Source: CAZCTC01 sp964501335
GTDB lineage: Bacteria > Chloroflexota > Anaerolineae > B4-G1 > SLSP01
Assembly (NCBI GenBank): GCA_964501335.1
Contig: CAZCTC010000001.1
Coordinates: 139,884 to 203,883, forward strand
Direction of reading: 5' to 3'
Length of the DNA stretch: 64,000 nucleotides
Part shown: positions 51,868 through 59,323 of the stretch, piece after piece
How the letters are laid out: the number at the start of each line of letters is the position of its first letter
Position numbering within the stretch: position 1 is the first letter of the stretch
Position numbers and translations under genes: made by a program
Notes under the pieces: generated by a model
What the model was told of the DNA's origin: nothing
The model's input: only the letters and a program-made list of their open reading frames with translations
Database searches by the model: none

Positions 51868-53022
51868 CTACTGCCCCTGATCGCTTTTCAAATGACACTG
51901 CTTATACTTCTTCCCGCTGCCGCACCAGCAGGGATCGTTACGGCCCGGCTTGACGTTGGGCGGAACGGGCAAGAGCGGCGCCGCCGGAGCCTTTTTCACT
52001 TCGGCAGGGCGGGGCGCCGGAGCTGGAGCTGGAACTGCCGTCCGTGCGGCCTTCTTCGCGGCCGTCCGCGTAAACGAAAGCGCCGCACTGGGACGCCATC
52101 CCTCGGAGCCCTCAGCGACCTCATTAAAGAATTCCTCATACTGCTCGAAGAAATCGTAATGAACCGGATCGGAGCTTGAGGGCCCTTTGCCCGACTCGAT
52201 CCAGATAAGATATTCGTCCAGATCTCCCACATACTCATCGTGGATCAAATCGGCCTTGTACAAAGCCTTGACCCACTCCTTCGACTCGACATCCATCAAA
52301 TCGGTCAACGCAGACACCACCCACGACCAGAGTTCGGGGACAATCCGTTTCTGCTCTTTGGTGACCACCACCTTGCCCGTTTCATCGAGCGGCGGCAGCA
52401 GGGCCCGCAAGGCCGGAATGATCCGCTCCCGGGTCTCGGCCACGTACAGACCGATCGAAGAGAGCATTCCCACGGCGGTATTTCGTCCCGTCTCCCAACA
52501 TTCCGGATCGGCGACGACGTCCAGCACCATCTCCAACGCCTGCTCCTTGTATTCCGCCGGCACGACATTCCAGAACCATTCAAAGAAATCTTCCCGTTCG
52601 GGATCGCACAGGATTGCTTTGAAAATAGGCAGGGCAGCCGGCTCCTTCCAGAAGGCCAGGATCTGAGCTGCATGGATTTCCCGGTACCAGCGAGGATCTT
52701 CCTCATCCCACTCAGGATCGGAGCCGATTTCCAGCCAGCGCAACAGCGTCGGCGTCAACGCCTCCCGCCGATCCAGCGCCACTTCAATCATCCCCAAATC
52801 GGCATGCCGGCCGGCATACTCCACCCGATGTAAAATTTCCTCATCGGAGCAGGATTCAAAAACATCGGGCTCCGACAGTTTGGCCCTTACGATTTTATCG
52901 ACATAATCTTCCGCTTCCAACGCATTAAACCGGCGGACCTTCTGAGTCAGATCCACCGCAGTCTCGGCATCCCCATCAGACAGAAGTTGTCGTACCCGCG
53001 CTTCAAGTTCGACTAAATCCAT
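51868..53022 (-). CDS. HEAT-like protein with C-terminal SEC-C zinc motif
   Basis: 384 residues, cytosolic. Acidic all-helical body (about 1-300) with HEAT/Armadillo-like pairs, Pro/Ala-rich linker (VPAPAPAPRPAEVKKAPAAP), then the SEC-C motif GRNDPCWCGSGKKYKQCH at the end (zinc-binding CxCx8CH). SEC-C is named for the SecA tail and occurs in many proteins that touch the ribosome or SecB. Function unknown. It is transcribed divergently from the GntR gene across a 176-bp AT-rich region. Confidence 0.88.
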   Translation of the reverse strand: MDLVELEARVRQLLSDGDAETAVDLTQKVRRFNALEAEDYVDKIVRAKLSEPDVFESCSDEEILHRVEYAGRHADLGMIEVALDRREALTPTLLRWLEIGSDPEWDEEDPRWYREIHAAQILAFWKEPAALPIFKAILCDPEREDFFEWFWNVVPAEYKEQALEMVLDVVADPECWETGRNTAVGMLSSIGLYVAETRERIIPALRALLPPLDETGKVVVTKEQKRIVPELWSWVVSALTDLMDVESKEWVKALYKADLIHDEYVGDLDEYLIWIESGKGPSSSDPVHYDFFEQYEEFFNEVAEGSEGWRPSAALSFTRTAAKKAARTAVPAPAPAPRPAEVKKAPAAPLLPVPPNVKPGRNDPCWCGSGKKYKQCHLKSDQGQ

Positions 53023-53165
53023 GTTGACCTCACCTTCTTTTAATCTTTATGAAATAGATTAATTTTCTCAGTTTAACACAAGCCCCGGGAAGATCAAAAA
53101 CAGACAAAAAATATGACAATCCTCCTATCTCTTGCCTGTTTTCTACAGTCCCGCCGGATTCCCTA

Positions 53166-53193
53166 TTGACTTGTCAGACATCTTCCCTATAAT
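53166..53193 (+). promoter_or_regulatory. Promoter of the GntR gene with embedded operator-like site
   Basis: TTGACT, 16-nt spacer, TATAAT. The spacer begins TTGTCAGACATCT (53171-53183), containing the palindrome TGTCAGACA and matching the inverted repeat in the importer leader at 41470-41487. A repressor there would block polymerase, suggesting autoregulation. Confidence 0.7.
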
Positions 53194-53198
53194 AAGAA

Positions 53199-53966
53199 AT
53201 GGAGATGCAGCAGCAAATGGAACCCATAGAGACCATTCATCCCAAAATTCGCCCTCCCCGGTTACAGGTCGAAGAGGCTCTTAACCGTCTCATCGAACAA
53301 CTTAACCCCGGAGATCAGCTGCCTCCAGAACCCACTCTCGCCCGCCAACTGGGCGTTTCCCGCGCAACCCTGCGCGAAGTCATGCGGACCTTTTCCGAAC
53401 GTGGCCAGCTCATCCGCCGGCACGGCGTCGGTACCTTCATCAGCTCCAATACACCGATCCTGGAATCCGGTCTGGAAATGCTGGAAAGCCTCGACAGTCT
53501 GGCCCGGCGCAGCGGCCTCGAAACCCAGCTCGCCTGGTTGAACATCGAAGAACGTCCGGCCACCCCGGAAGAACTCGGCGGCTTGCAGCGCCCGGCAGAA
53601 TCCGACCTTCAAATCCTCTGCGTTTCGCGGGTCATCAGTGTCGCCAACGAACCGGTCGCCTATCTGACCGATGTCGTGCCCCAGGATTATCTACAACTCG
53701 ATGAACTGAAAAGCCATTTCCATGGCTCAATCCTGGATCTTTTCCTGGAACGGGGTGCTCCCATGCTGGCTTACTCACGTACCGAAATCATGGCCGAAAA
53801 TGCCAGCACCCCCGTCGCCAATCGCCTGACCCTGCAACGCGGCCAGGCCCTGATCAAACTGGTCGCCCAGCTCTTCAGCTGTGATGAAAAAGTCGTCGAT
53901 TATTCCCTGAGCTATTTTGTACCCGGGCACTTCCGCTTTCATGTCACGCGACGGGTCGGAAAATAA
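53199..53966 (+). CDS. GntR family regulator, HutC/UTRA type
   Basis: 255 residues. N-terminal winged helix (about 22-88: LNPGDQLPPEPTLARQLGVS, RATLREVMRTFSERGQLIRR, HGVGTFIS) and C-terminal UTRA effector domain (about 100-250: ILCVSRVISVANEPVAYLTD, VVDYSLSYFVPGHFRFHVTR). The -10 box ends 5 nt before this ATG, so the message is probably leaderless; an ATG at 53217 is the alternative, without ribosome site. It sits just upstream of the carbamoyltransferase genes and probably controls them and the purine importer (inferred from the shared operator). Confidence 0.9.
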   Translation: MEMQQQMEPIETIHPKIRPPRLQVEEALNRLIEQLNPGDQLPPEPTLARQLGVSRATLREVMRTFSERGQLIRRHGVGTFISSNTPILESGLEMLESLDSLARRSGLETQLAWLNIEERPATPEELGGLQRPAESDLQILCVSRVISVANEPVAYLTDVVPQDYLQLDELKSHFHGSILDLFLERGAPMLAYSRTEIMAENASTPVANRLTLQRGQALIKLVAQLFSCDEKVVDYSLSYFVPGHFRFHVTRRVGK

Positions 53967-53968
53967 TC

Positions 53969-53999
53969 GCTGTCTACTGTCTGCTTACTACTGTCTACT
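53969..53999. repeat. Short tandem 7-mer repeat (CTGTCTA type)
   Basis: CTGTCTACTGTCTGCTTACT followed by ACTGTCTACT, immediately after the GntR stop codon. Confidence 0.75.
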
Positions 54000-54010
54000 T
54001 AAAAAATCAA

Positions 54011-54045
54011 TGTTGCAATGAAGCCCTGAACCTGAGGGCCGCAAC
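54011..54045 (+). promoter_or_regulatory. Small structured element in the leader of the carbamoyltransferase gene
   Basis: GTTGC ... GCAAC enclosing GCCCT GAACCTG AGGGC forms a two-step hairpin about 40 bp before the ATG; it has no T-run. A TACAAT box follows at 54054. Significance uncertain. Confidence 0.35.
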
Positions 54046-54082
54046 TTAGATCTTACAATAACTTTCATAGGAGGCTGATTGT

Positions 54083-55033
54083 ATGCGCAGTTTCATGGGA
54101 CGTGATATCCTCTCTCTGAAGGACTTCGAACGGGAAGAATATTTCCACATGTTTGAGGTCGCCCAATCGCTCGAGCACTATGCCTCGAAGCGCCACAATG
54201 CCAATATTTTGGCCGACAAAACCATGGTCACCGCCTTCTACCAGCCCTCGACCCGCACCCGCCTGGCCCACGAAGCCGCCATGCACCGCCTCGGCGGCCA
54301 TGTCGAAGGCTTCTCCGATGCCAAGATGACCCGCGCCGGCGACTGGTACCAGGAATCGATCAAAGACACCGTCCACATGCTGGAATTCTACGGCGACGTC
54401 ATCGTGATGCGCCACTTCCAGCAGGGCGCCCCCGCGGAAGCCGCTCGCTGGAGCAGCGTCCCCGTGGTCAACGCCGGCGACGGCTGGGGCGAACACCCCA
54501 CCCAGGTCCTCACCGACCTCTACACGGTGAACAAAGAAGTCGGCCACATCGACGGCCTGACCTTCCTCTGCATCGGCGACATGCGCATGCGCACCATGCA
54601 CTCGATCTCCTATGCGCTCTCCCAGTTCGACGTGGAAGTCATCTACGTCTCGCCCAAAGAAATGTCCCTCACCGACGACTTTAAGGCCGAACTGCGCGAA
54701 AAGAACCTCTGCTTCTCCGAGGCCGAACACGTCGCCGACGTGATCCACAAGGCCGACGTGATCTACATGGAACCCGTGGTCCAGCCCGACTACACCAAGG
54801 CCCGCCAGGAAGCCGGCGAACACGGCATGACCCCCTCCAACTACCAGGTCACCCGCAAACTGCTGGAAGAAAAGGCCAAGCGCAGCTCGATCATCCTCCA
54901 CTCCCTGCCCCGCATGGACGAACTACCTGCCGATGTCGACGGCACCCGCCACGCCCGCTACTGGCAGGAAGCCTTCAACGGCGTCGCCCTGCGCATGGGT
55001 ATGCTGGCCCTCATCCTCGGCGCGATCGAATAA
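54083..55033 (+). CDS. Aspartate-carbamoyltransferase-like enzyme with altered amino-acid site
   Basis: 316 residues, cytosolic. Carbamoyl phosphate site intact: FYQPSTRTRLAHEAAMHRLG, VIVMRHF, GDGWGEHPTQVLTDLYTVN, FLCIGDMRMRTMHS. Near the C terminus is HSLPRMDELPADVDGTRHAR, very like ATCase. The region that binds aspartate in PyrB (TRxQxER, with the key Arg and Gln) reads YMEPVVQPDYTKAR instead, so the second substrate may not be aspartate. No other pyrimidine genes are nearby; a YgeW/OTC-like paralogue, carbamate kinase and PLP enzymes are. AGGAGG 8 nt before the ATG. It could run in reverse, giving carbamoyl phosphate from a carbamoyl-amino compound (inferred). Confidence 0.85.
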   Translation: MRSFMGRDILSLKDFEREEYFHMFEVAQSLEHYASKRHNANILADKTMVTAFYQPSTRTRLAHEAAMHRLGGHVEGFSDAKMTRAGDWYQESIKDTVHMLEFYGDVIVMRHFQQGAPAEAARWSSVPVVNAGDGWGEHPTQVLTDLYTVNKEVGHIDGLTFLCIGDMRMRTMHSISYALSQFDVEVIYVSPKEMSLTDDFKAELREKNLCFSEAEHVADVIHKADVIYMEPVVQPDYTKARQEAGEHGMTPSNYQVTRKLLEEKAKRSSIILHSLPRMDELPADVDGTRHARYWQEAFNGVALRMGMLALILGAIE

Positions 55034-55052
55034 TCTTTATCCTGATTCTTAT

Positions 55053-55085
55053 AGTTCCGCCCGCTCTTGCAGCGGGCGGAACTAC
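55053..55085 (+). terminator. Hairpin between the carbamoyltransferase genes
   Basis: TAGTTCCGCCCGCT, CTTGC, AGCGGGCGGAACTA with no long T-run; likely a message-stabilising or weak terminator hairpin between two same-strand genes. Confidence 0.6.
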
Positions 55086-55140
55086 CAACAAAAACTCTCC
55101 CATTTATTTAATCCACTAAACTCATTAAGGAGTTGCCATC

Positions 55141-56121
55141 ATGCAGACCAACCTTCGAGGCCGTGATCTCATTGGGGATTTGGACTTCAGCAAAGAGGAA
55201 GTCGAGACCGTATTGGACGTGGCGTTCGACCTGAAGCGCAAGCGCGCGCTGGGCGAACCCCACGCCTACCTCCGCGACAAAGTGCTCGCCATGCTCTTCT
55301 TCTTCAGCAGCACCCGCACCCGCGGCTCGTTCGAAGCCGGCATGGCCCAGCTCGGCGGCCACGGCGCCTTCATCGAAAGCTCGACCACCCAGATCGCCCA
55401 CGGCGACACCCCCAAAGAAATCGGCGAGATCTTCGGCCGCTACTATGACGGCCTGGCCATCCGCCACTGTGACTGGGGCGTCGGCAACAAATACATCAGC
55501 GATGTAGCCAAAGCCTCCCGCGTCCCCGTCCTGAATATGCAATGCGACATCTACCACCCCTTCCAGTGTCTCGCCGACCTGATGACCATCTACGAAAAGA
55601 AAGGCCGCGACCTGCGCAAGAAGAAGATGGTGGTCTCCTGGGCCTATGCCGCCTCCTACCTCAAGCCCATCTCCGTCCCGCAGTCGCTGATCCTGCAAAT
55701 GCCGCGCTTCGGGCTCGACATCACCCTGGCCTACCCGCCCGAATTCATGCTCATGCCCGAAATCGAAGCCGAAGCTCAGGCCCAGGCCCGCAAGTTCGGC
55801 ACCAGCTTTGAGATCGTCAACGACATGGAAGAGGCCTTCAAGGACGCCGACATCATCTACGCCAAGTCCTGGGGCCCCCTGCTGACCACCAGCGACAAAA
55901 CCGAGGGCAAGCGCATCCAGGATCAATACAAGAGCTGGATCACCGATCAGCGCAAGATGTCCCTCGCCAAACCCGACGCCATCTACATGCACCCGCTGCC
56001 CGCCGACCGCGACATCGAGGTCACCAGCGAGGTCATGGACGGCCCGAACTCCGTCGTCTTCGACGAAGCCGAAAACCGCATGCACGCTCAGAAGGCCGTC
56101 ATGGCCCTGACCATGTTCTAA
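55141..56121 (+). CDS. Carbamoyltransferase, ornithine/YgeW-like
   Basis: 326 residues, cytosolic. Carbamoyl phosphate motif FFFSSTRTRGSFEAGMAQLG, MQCDIYHPFQCLADLMTIYE (the HPxQ motif), C-terminal GPNSVVFDEAENRMHAQKAV as in ornithine carbamoyltransferase. Two differences from OTC matter: HCLP is HPLPADR, and the ornithine-binding SMG loop is replaced by IIYAKSWGPLLTTSD. KSW with LPAD recalls the knotted carbamoyltransferases (YgeW, acetylornithine type). YgeW genes occur with carbamate kinase and xanthine dehydrogenase in purine-degradation clusters, as here. AAGGAG 9 nt before the ATG. Exact substrate unknown. Confidence 0.87.
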   Translation: MQTNLRGRDLIGDLDFSKEEVETVLDVAFDLKRKRALGEPHAYLRDKVLAMLFFFSSTRTRGSFEAGMAQLGGHGAFIESSTTQIAHGDTPKEIGEIFGRYYDGLAIRHCDWGVGNKYISDVAKASRVPVLNMQCDIYHPFQCLADLMTIYEKKGRDLRKKKMVVSWAYAASYLKPISVPQSLILQMPRFGLDITLAYPPEFMLMPEIEAEAQAQARKFGTSFEIVNDMEEAFKDADIIYAKSWGPLLTTSDKTEGKRIQDQYKSWITDQRKMSLAKPDAIYMHPLPADRDIEVTSEVMDGPNSVVFDEAENRMHAQKAVMALTMF

Positions 56122-56127
56122 AAAAAC

Positions 56128-56280
56128 GACCTGTGCGGCAAGCCCGAAAATTACAGAAAAAAGCCCATATTTTCGCACGCTTCAGAAAGCGTGCGAAAAT
56201 ATGAACAAAAAAACTATCTCCCGCCCTCCCGCGCGTCGCATCTGACCGGGGAAAGCCCTTAGCGGGACGCATAAAACCGG
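56128..56280 (+). repeat. Dispersed palindromic intergenic repeat, copy 22
   Basis: ACGACCTGTGCGGCAAG, hairpin 56164-56203 (CATATTTTCGCACGCTT, CAGA, AAGCGTGCGAAAATATG), CTCCCGCCCTCCCGCGCGTC, TTAGCGGGACGC. Confidence 0.85.
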
Positions 56281-56359
56281 AATTAATCCAGATTAATGGA
56301 CGCCGGCGGGCAAAAATAACCTTTATCAGAAAAAGAAAAACACATAGGAGTCTAAAAAT

Positions 56360-57316
56360 ATGGCAGAGCGCAAATGGGCAGTGATCGCTATCGGAGGCAA
56401 CTCCCTCATTAAAGACAAGAACCACCAGACGGTGGAAGATCAATACCAGGCTACCAAAGAAACCGCCTTCCACATCGCCGAAATGATCGAGCAGGGCTGG
56501 GATGTCGCCATCGGCCACGGCAACGGCCCGCAGGTCGGCTTCATCCTCCGCCGCTCCGAAATCGCCCACAAGACCGACGGGATGCACGAAGTGCCCCTGG
56601 ATGTCTGCGGTGCCGATTCCCAGGGCGCCATCGGCTACGCCCTGCAACAGAACCTCTACAACGAATTCCGCCGCCGCGGCATCAAAAAAACCGCCGCGAC
56701 CGTGGTCACCCAGGTCCGCGTCGACCGCAATGACCCCTCCTTCCAGAAACCCTCCAAGCCCATCGGCAGCTTCATGGATGAAGCCGAAGCCAAAATGCGC
56801 CAGGAGAAGGAAGGCTGGTCGATCGTTGAGGATGCCGGCCGCGGCTGGCGCCGCGTCGTCGCCTCCCCCATCCCCGTGGAAATCGTCGAACTGGATGCCA
56901 TCCGCGACCTGCTGGATAACGGCATCACCGTGATCAGCGTCGGCGGCGGCGGGATCCCCGTCGTGGCCAAAGAAGATGGTGATCTGGAAGGCATCGCCGC
57001 CGTCATCGATAAAGACTTCGGCTCCTCCCTGCTCGCCCGCTCCATCAAAGCCGATCTCTTCATCATCTCCACCGCCGTGGAAAAGGTCTACATCAACTAC
57101 AACAAGCCCGATCAGAAGGGCCTGGATGTCATCACCGTCTCCGAAGCCAAAAAATACATCGCCGAAGGCCACTTCGCCAAGGGCAGCATGCTGCCGAAGA
57201 TCGAAGCCTGCATCATCTACCTGGAAGCCGGCGGCAAGGAAGCCCTCATCACCGATCCCGAGCACATCTCCGCAGCCCTGCGCGGCGAGACCGGCACCCG
57301 GATCATTCCCGGCTAA
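56360..57316 (+). CDS. arcC: Carbamate kinase
   Basis: 318 residues, cytosolic amino-acid-kinase fold. VIAIGGNSLI at the N terminus, GHGNGPQVGFILRRSEIA, DVCGADSQGAIGYALQQNLY, VTQVRVDRNDPSFQKPSKPI, ISVGGGGIPV and KGSMLPKIEACIIYLEAGG are all family motifs. It makes ATP and carbamate (then CO2 and NH3) from carbamoyl phosphate and ADP, the energy-yielding step for the two carbamoyltransferases upstream. The catalytic Lys in DKDFGSSLLA is present. Separated from its neighbours only by repeats, all on the same strand. Confidence 0.96.
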   Translation: MAERKWAVIAIGGNSLIKDKNHQTVEDQYQATKETAFHIAEMIEQGWDVAIGHGNGPQVGFILRRSEIAHKTDGMHEVPLDVCGADSQGAIGYALQQNLYNEFRRRGIKKTAATVVTQVRVDRNDPSFQKPSKPIGSFMDEAEAKMRQEKEGWSIVEDAGRGWRRVVASPIPVEIVELDAIRDLLDNGITVISVGGGGIPVVAKEDGDLEGIAAVIDKDFGSSLLARSIKADLFIISTAVEKVYINYNKPDQKGLDVITVSEAKKYIAEGHFAKGSMLPKIEACIIYLEAGGKEALITDPEHISAALRGETGTRIIPG

Positions 57317-57324
57317 TTTGAAAA

Positions 57325-57480
57325 GATCGTCGGACTGCGCCTGAGTCGGAAAAAAGCCCATATTTTCGGCGGCTTTCTGAAGCCGCCGAAAATATGAATA
57401 AAAACAACTCTCTCCCCCTATCCGGCGCGGCGCTTCTTACCGGGAAAATCCCTTTGCGGGATGTAAAAAATCCGGGCTAC
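57325..57480 (+). repeat. Dispersed palindromic intergenic repeat, copy 23
   Basis: Hairpin 57358-57397 (CATATTTTCGGCGGCTT, TCTG, AAGCCGCCGAAAATATG), CTCTCCCCCTATCCGGCGCG, GCGCTTCTTACCGGGAAAA and TTTGCGGGATG; one of the most complete copies. Confidence 0.88.
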
Positions 57481-57518
57481 ACGATGAAACCAAGGGTTAC
57501 ACTCACGAAAGGGAAAGC

Positions 57519-58757
57519 ATGGACCACGTTCTGGGCCTGAAATGCACCATCTGCGGGGCGGAATACAGCGTCAACGACATCCCCTATGTCTGCCCCAAAC
57601 ACGGCTATGACGGCATCGTCGATGTCGTTTACGATTACCCGGCCATCGCCAAAAAGATCTCCCGCGAAAGCCTCGCCGCCAACCGCGAAGACTCCATCTG
57701 GCGCTACAAAGCCCTCCTGCCGATCCGCGACGATCAGGCCGTCCCGCCCCTCAAAATCGGCTGGACGCCCCTCTATCCGGCGCCTCGCCTGGCTGAATCG
57801 TTGGGCCTGCGCCACCTCTGGATCAAGGACGACAGCCGCCAGCCCACCGCCTCCTTTAAGGATCGCGCCTCGGCCATTGCCGTGGTCAAAGCGATGGAAC
57901 TGGGTGCCAAAACCGTCACCACCGCCAGCACCGGCAACGCCGCCGCCGCCCTGGCCGGCATCGCCGCCAGCGTCGGCCTGCCCGCCGTGATCTTCGTCCC
58001 CAAGACCGCCCCGCCCGCCAAGATCGCCCAGCACCTCATCTACGGCGCGCGCGTCCTGCTGGTCGATGGGACTTACGACGATGCCTTCGAGCTGACGCTC
58101 AAGGTCGCCGAGGATTTCGGCTGGTACAATCGCAACACCGCCTTCAACCCCTACATGTCCGAAGGCAAGAAGACCGCCTCCTTTGAAATCTGCGAACAAC
58201 TGCGCTGGAACGCCCCCGACCGGATCTTCGTCCCCGTGGGCGACGGCTGCATCATCGGCGGCATCCACAAAGGACTGAAAGACCTCTACGCCCTCGGCAT
58301 GATCGACAAAATGCCCAAACTGATGGGGATCCAGGCCGCCGGCTCCTCCCCCCTGGTCGACGCCTGGCAACGCGGCATCGAAGGCTGGGACATGGTCCCC
58401 GGCCCCGCCGAAACCATCGCCGACAGCATCAGCGCCGGTCTGCCCCGCGACCGCATCAAGGCTCTGCGGGCCGTCCGGGAAACCGACGGCGCCTATCTCA
58501 GCGTCACCGACGACGAGATCCTGGCCGCCATCCCGTTGCTGGCCCGCGGCGTCGGCGTCTTCGCCGAACCCGCCGCCTCGGCCGCCTACGCCGGCCTGAT
58601 CAAGGCCGTCGCTCAGGGTATGATCGATCCGGAAGAACGCATCGTCGTCCTCTCCACCGGCTCGGGCCTGAAAGACATCGCCAGCGCCATGAAAACCGTC
58701 ACCGCGCCCCCCATCGTCGCCCCCAACCTCGACGCGGTCCGGGAAATCATGCGGTAA
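57519..58757 (+). CDS. Threonine-synthase-like PLP enzyme (fold type II)
   Basis: 412 residues, cytosolic. N-terminal LKCTICGAEYSVNDIPYVCP carries a small Cys-rich knuckle, as in many archaeal-type threonine synthases. The PLP lysine lies in DDSRQPTASFKDRASAIAVV; STGNAAAALAGIAASVGLPA and PVGDGCIIGGIHKGL are the phosphate loops, and STGSGLKD closes the domain. It may be a true threonine synthase, but no thrA/B/C neighbours are present. Its position between carbamate kinase and another PLP enzyme suggests a lyase acting on an amino acid of the same catabolic route (inferred). Confidence 0.85.
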   Translation: MDHVLGLKCTICGAEYSVNDIPYVCPKHGYDGIVDVVYDYPAIAKKISRESLAANREDSIWRYKALLPIRDDQAVPPLKIGWTPLYPAPRLAESLGLRHLWIKDDSRQPTASFKDRASAIAVVKAMELGAKTVTTASTGNAAAALAGIAASVGLPAVIFVPKTAPPAKIAQHLIYGARVLLVDGTYDDAFELTLKVAEDFGWYNRNTAFNPYMSEGKKTASFEICEQLRWNAPDRIFVPVGDGCIIGGIHKGLKDLYALGMIDKMPKLMGIQAAGSSPLVDAWQRGIEGWDMVPGPAETIADSISAGLPRDRIKALRAVRETDGAYLSVTDDEILAAIPLLARGVGVFAEPAASAAYAGLIKAVAQGMIDPEERIVVLSTGSGLKDIASAMKTVTAPPIVAPNLDAVREIMR

Positions 58758-58763
58758 TATTTA

Positions 58764-58855
58764 CTGGAAGTCTGGAAGCCTGGAAGAATGGAAGAATGGA
58801 AACCTGGGAGAATGGTCGGGTTTCCGATCTTCCGATCTTCCAGCTTCCGATCTGG
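58764..58855. repeat. Palindromically arranged 8-mer tandem repeat
   Basis: The left half is GGAAGTCTGGAAGCCTGGAA-type units, the right half CCGATCTTCCGATCTTCCAG-type units, so the tract can fold on itself. It fills the gap before the VanZ-like gene. Confidence 0.75.
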
Positions 58856-58860
58856 AATAA

Positions 58861-59298
58861 ATGAAACCGATCTCTATTTTGAAATCTTATGGTCCCTGGC
58901 TGCTGGTGATCGTCTGTGCCGCCTGGCTCCTGTGGATGACCATGCGGCCCAACCCGCAAATCGCCCGGGAGCTGACGCCGTTGACCACGCCGGCAGCCAA
59001 TGTCGGCATCTCTTACTACTGGCTGATCAGCATCGCCGGCAACATCGTAGTCTTCATGCCGCTGGGAGCCGGATTGACCCTGGCCCTGCGCCGGATCTCC
59101 CGGCCCTGGCTCTGGGCCATCCTGGGCGGCACGCTCTTCAGCCTGACCATCGAGCTGTTACAGATGACCCGGGCCTCGCGCATCTCCGCGCCCGACGATG
59201 TGGCGCTGAATGCCCTCGGCACCGCCCTGGGCTCTATCATTATCTGGCAAATTTATTTATTTTTCGCGCGACGCCCGCAGGGCGCGCGCGAAAAATAG
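58861..59298 (+). CDS. VanZ-like membrane protein
   Basis: 145 residues, four helices (about 10-28, 53-75, 80-100 and 118-135). TLFSLTIELLQMTRASRISA followed by PDDVALNALGTALGS is the VanZ family signature (E..Q.......D...N..G...G). Function unclear; VanZ gives low-level teicoplanin resistance in enterococci. The last dozen codons (FFARRPQGAREK and stop) are made by a GC-rich palindrome like the intergenic hairpins (59254-59298). No ribosome site is obvious; start uncertain. Confidence 0.85.
   Translation: MKPISILKSYGPWLLVIVCAAWLLWMTMRPNPQIARELTPLTTPAANVGISYYWLISIAGNIVVFMPLGAGLTLALRRISRPWLWAILGGTLFSLTIELLQMTRASRISAPDDVALNALGTALGSIIIWQIYLFFARRPQGAREK
59254..59298 (+). terminator. Palindrome overlapping the VanZ C terminus
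   Basis: ATTTTTCGCGCGACGCCC, GC, AGGGCGCGCGCGAAAAAT with slight mismatch, placed so that the stop codon lies inside its right flank. Likely terminator or attenuator before the PLP gene. Confidence 0.65.
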
Positions 59299-59323
59299 AA
59301 TCGGAAAACATACAAGGAGCATC

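Noticed and set aside
54083..55033. Housekeeping pyrB
   Set aside because: The aspartate-binding motif is altered and no pyrimidine genes are adjacent; kept as ATCase-like without a gene symbol.
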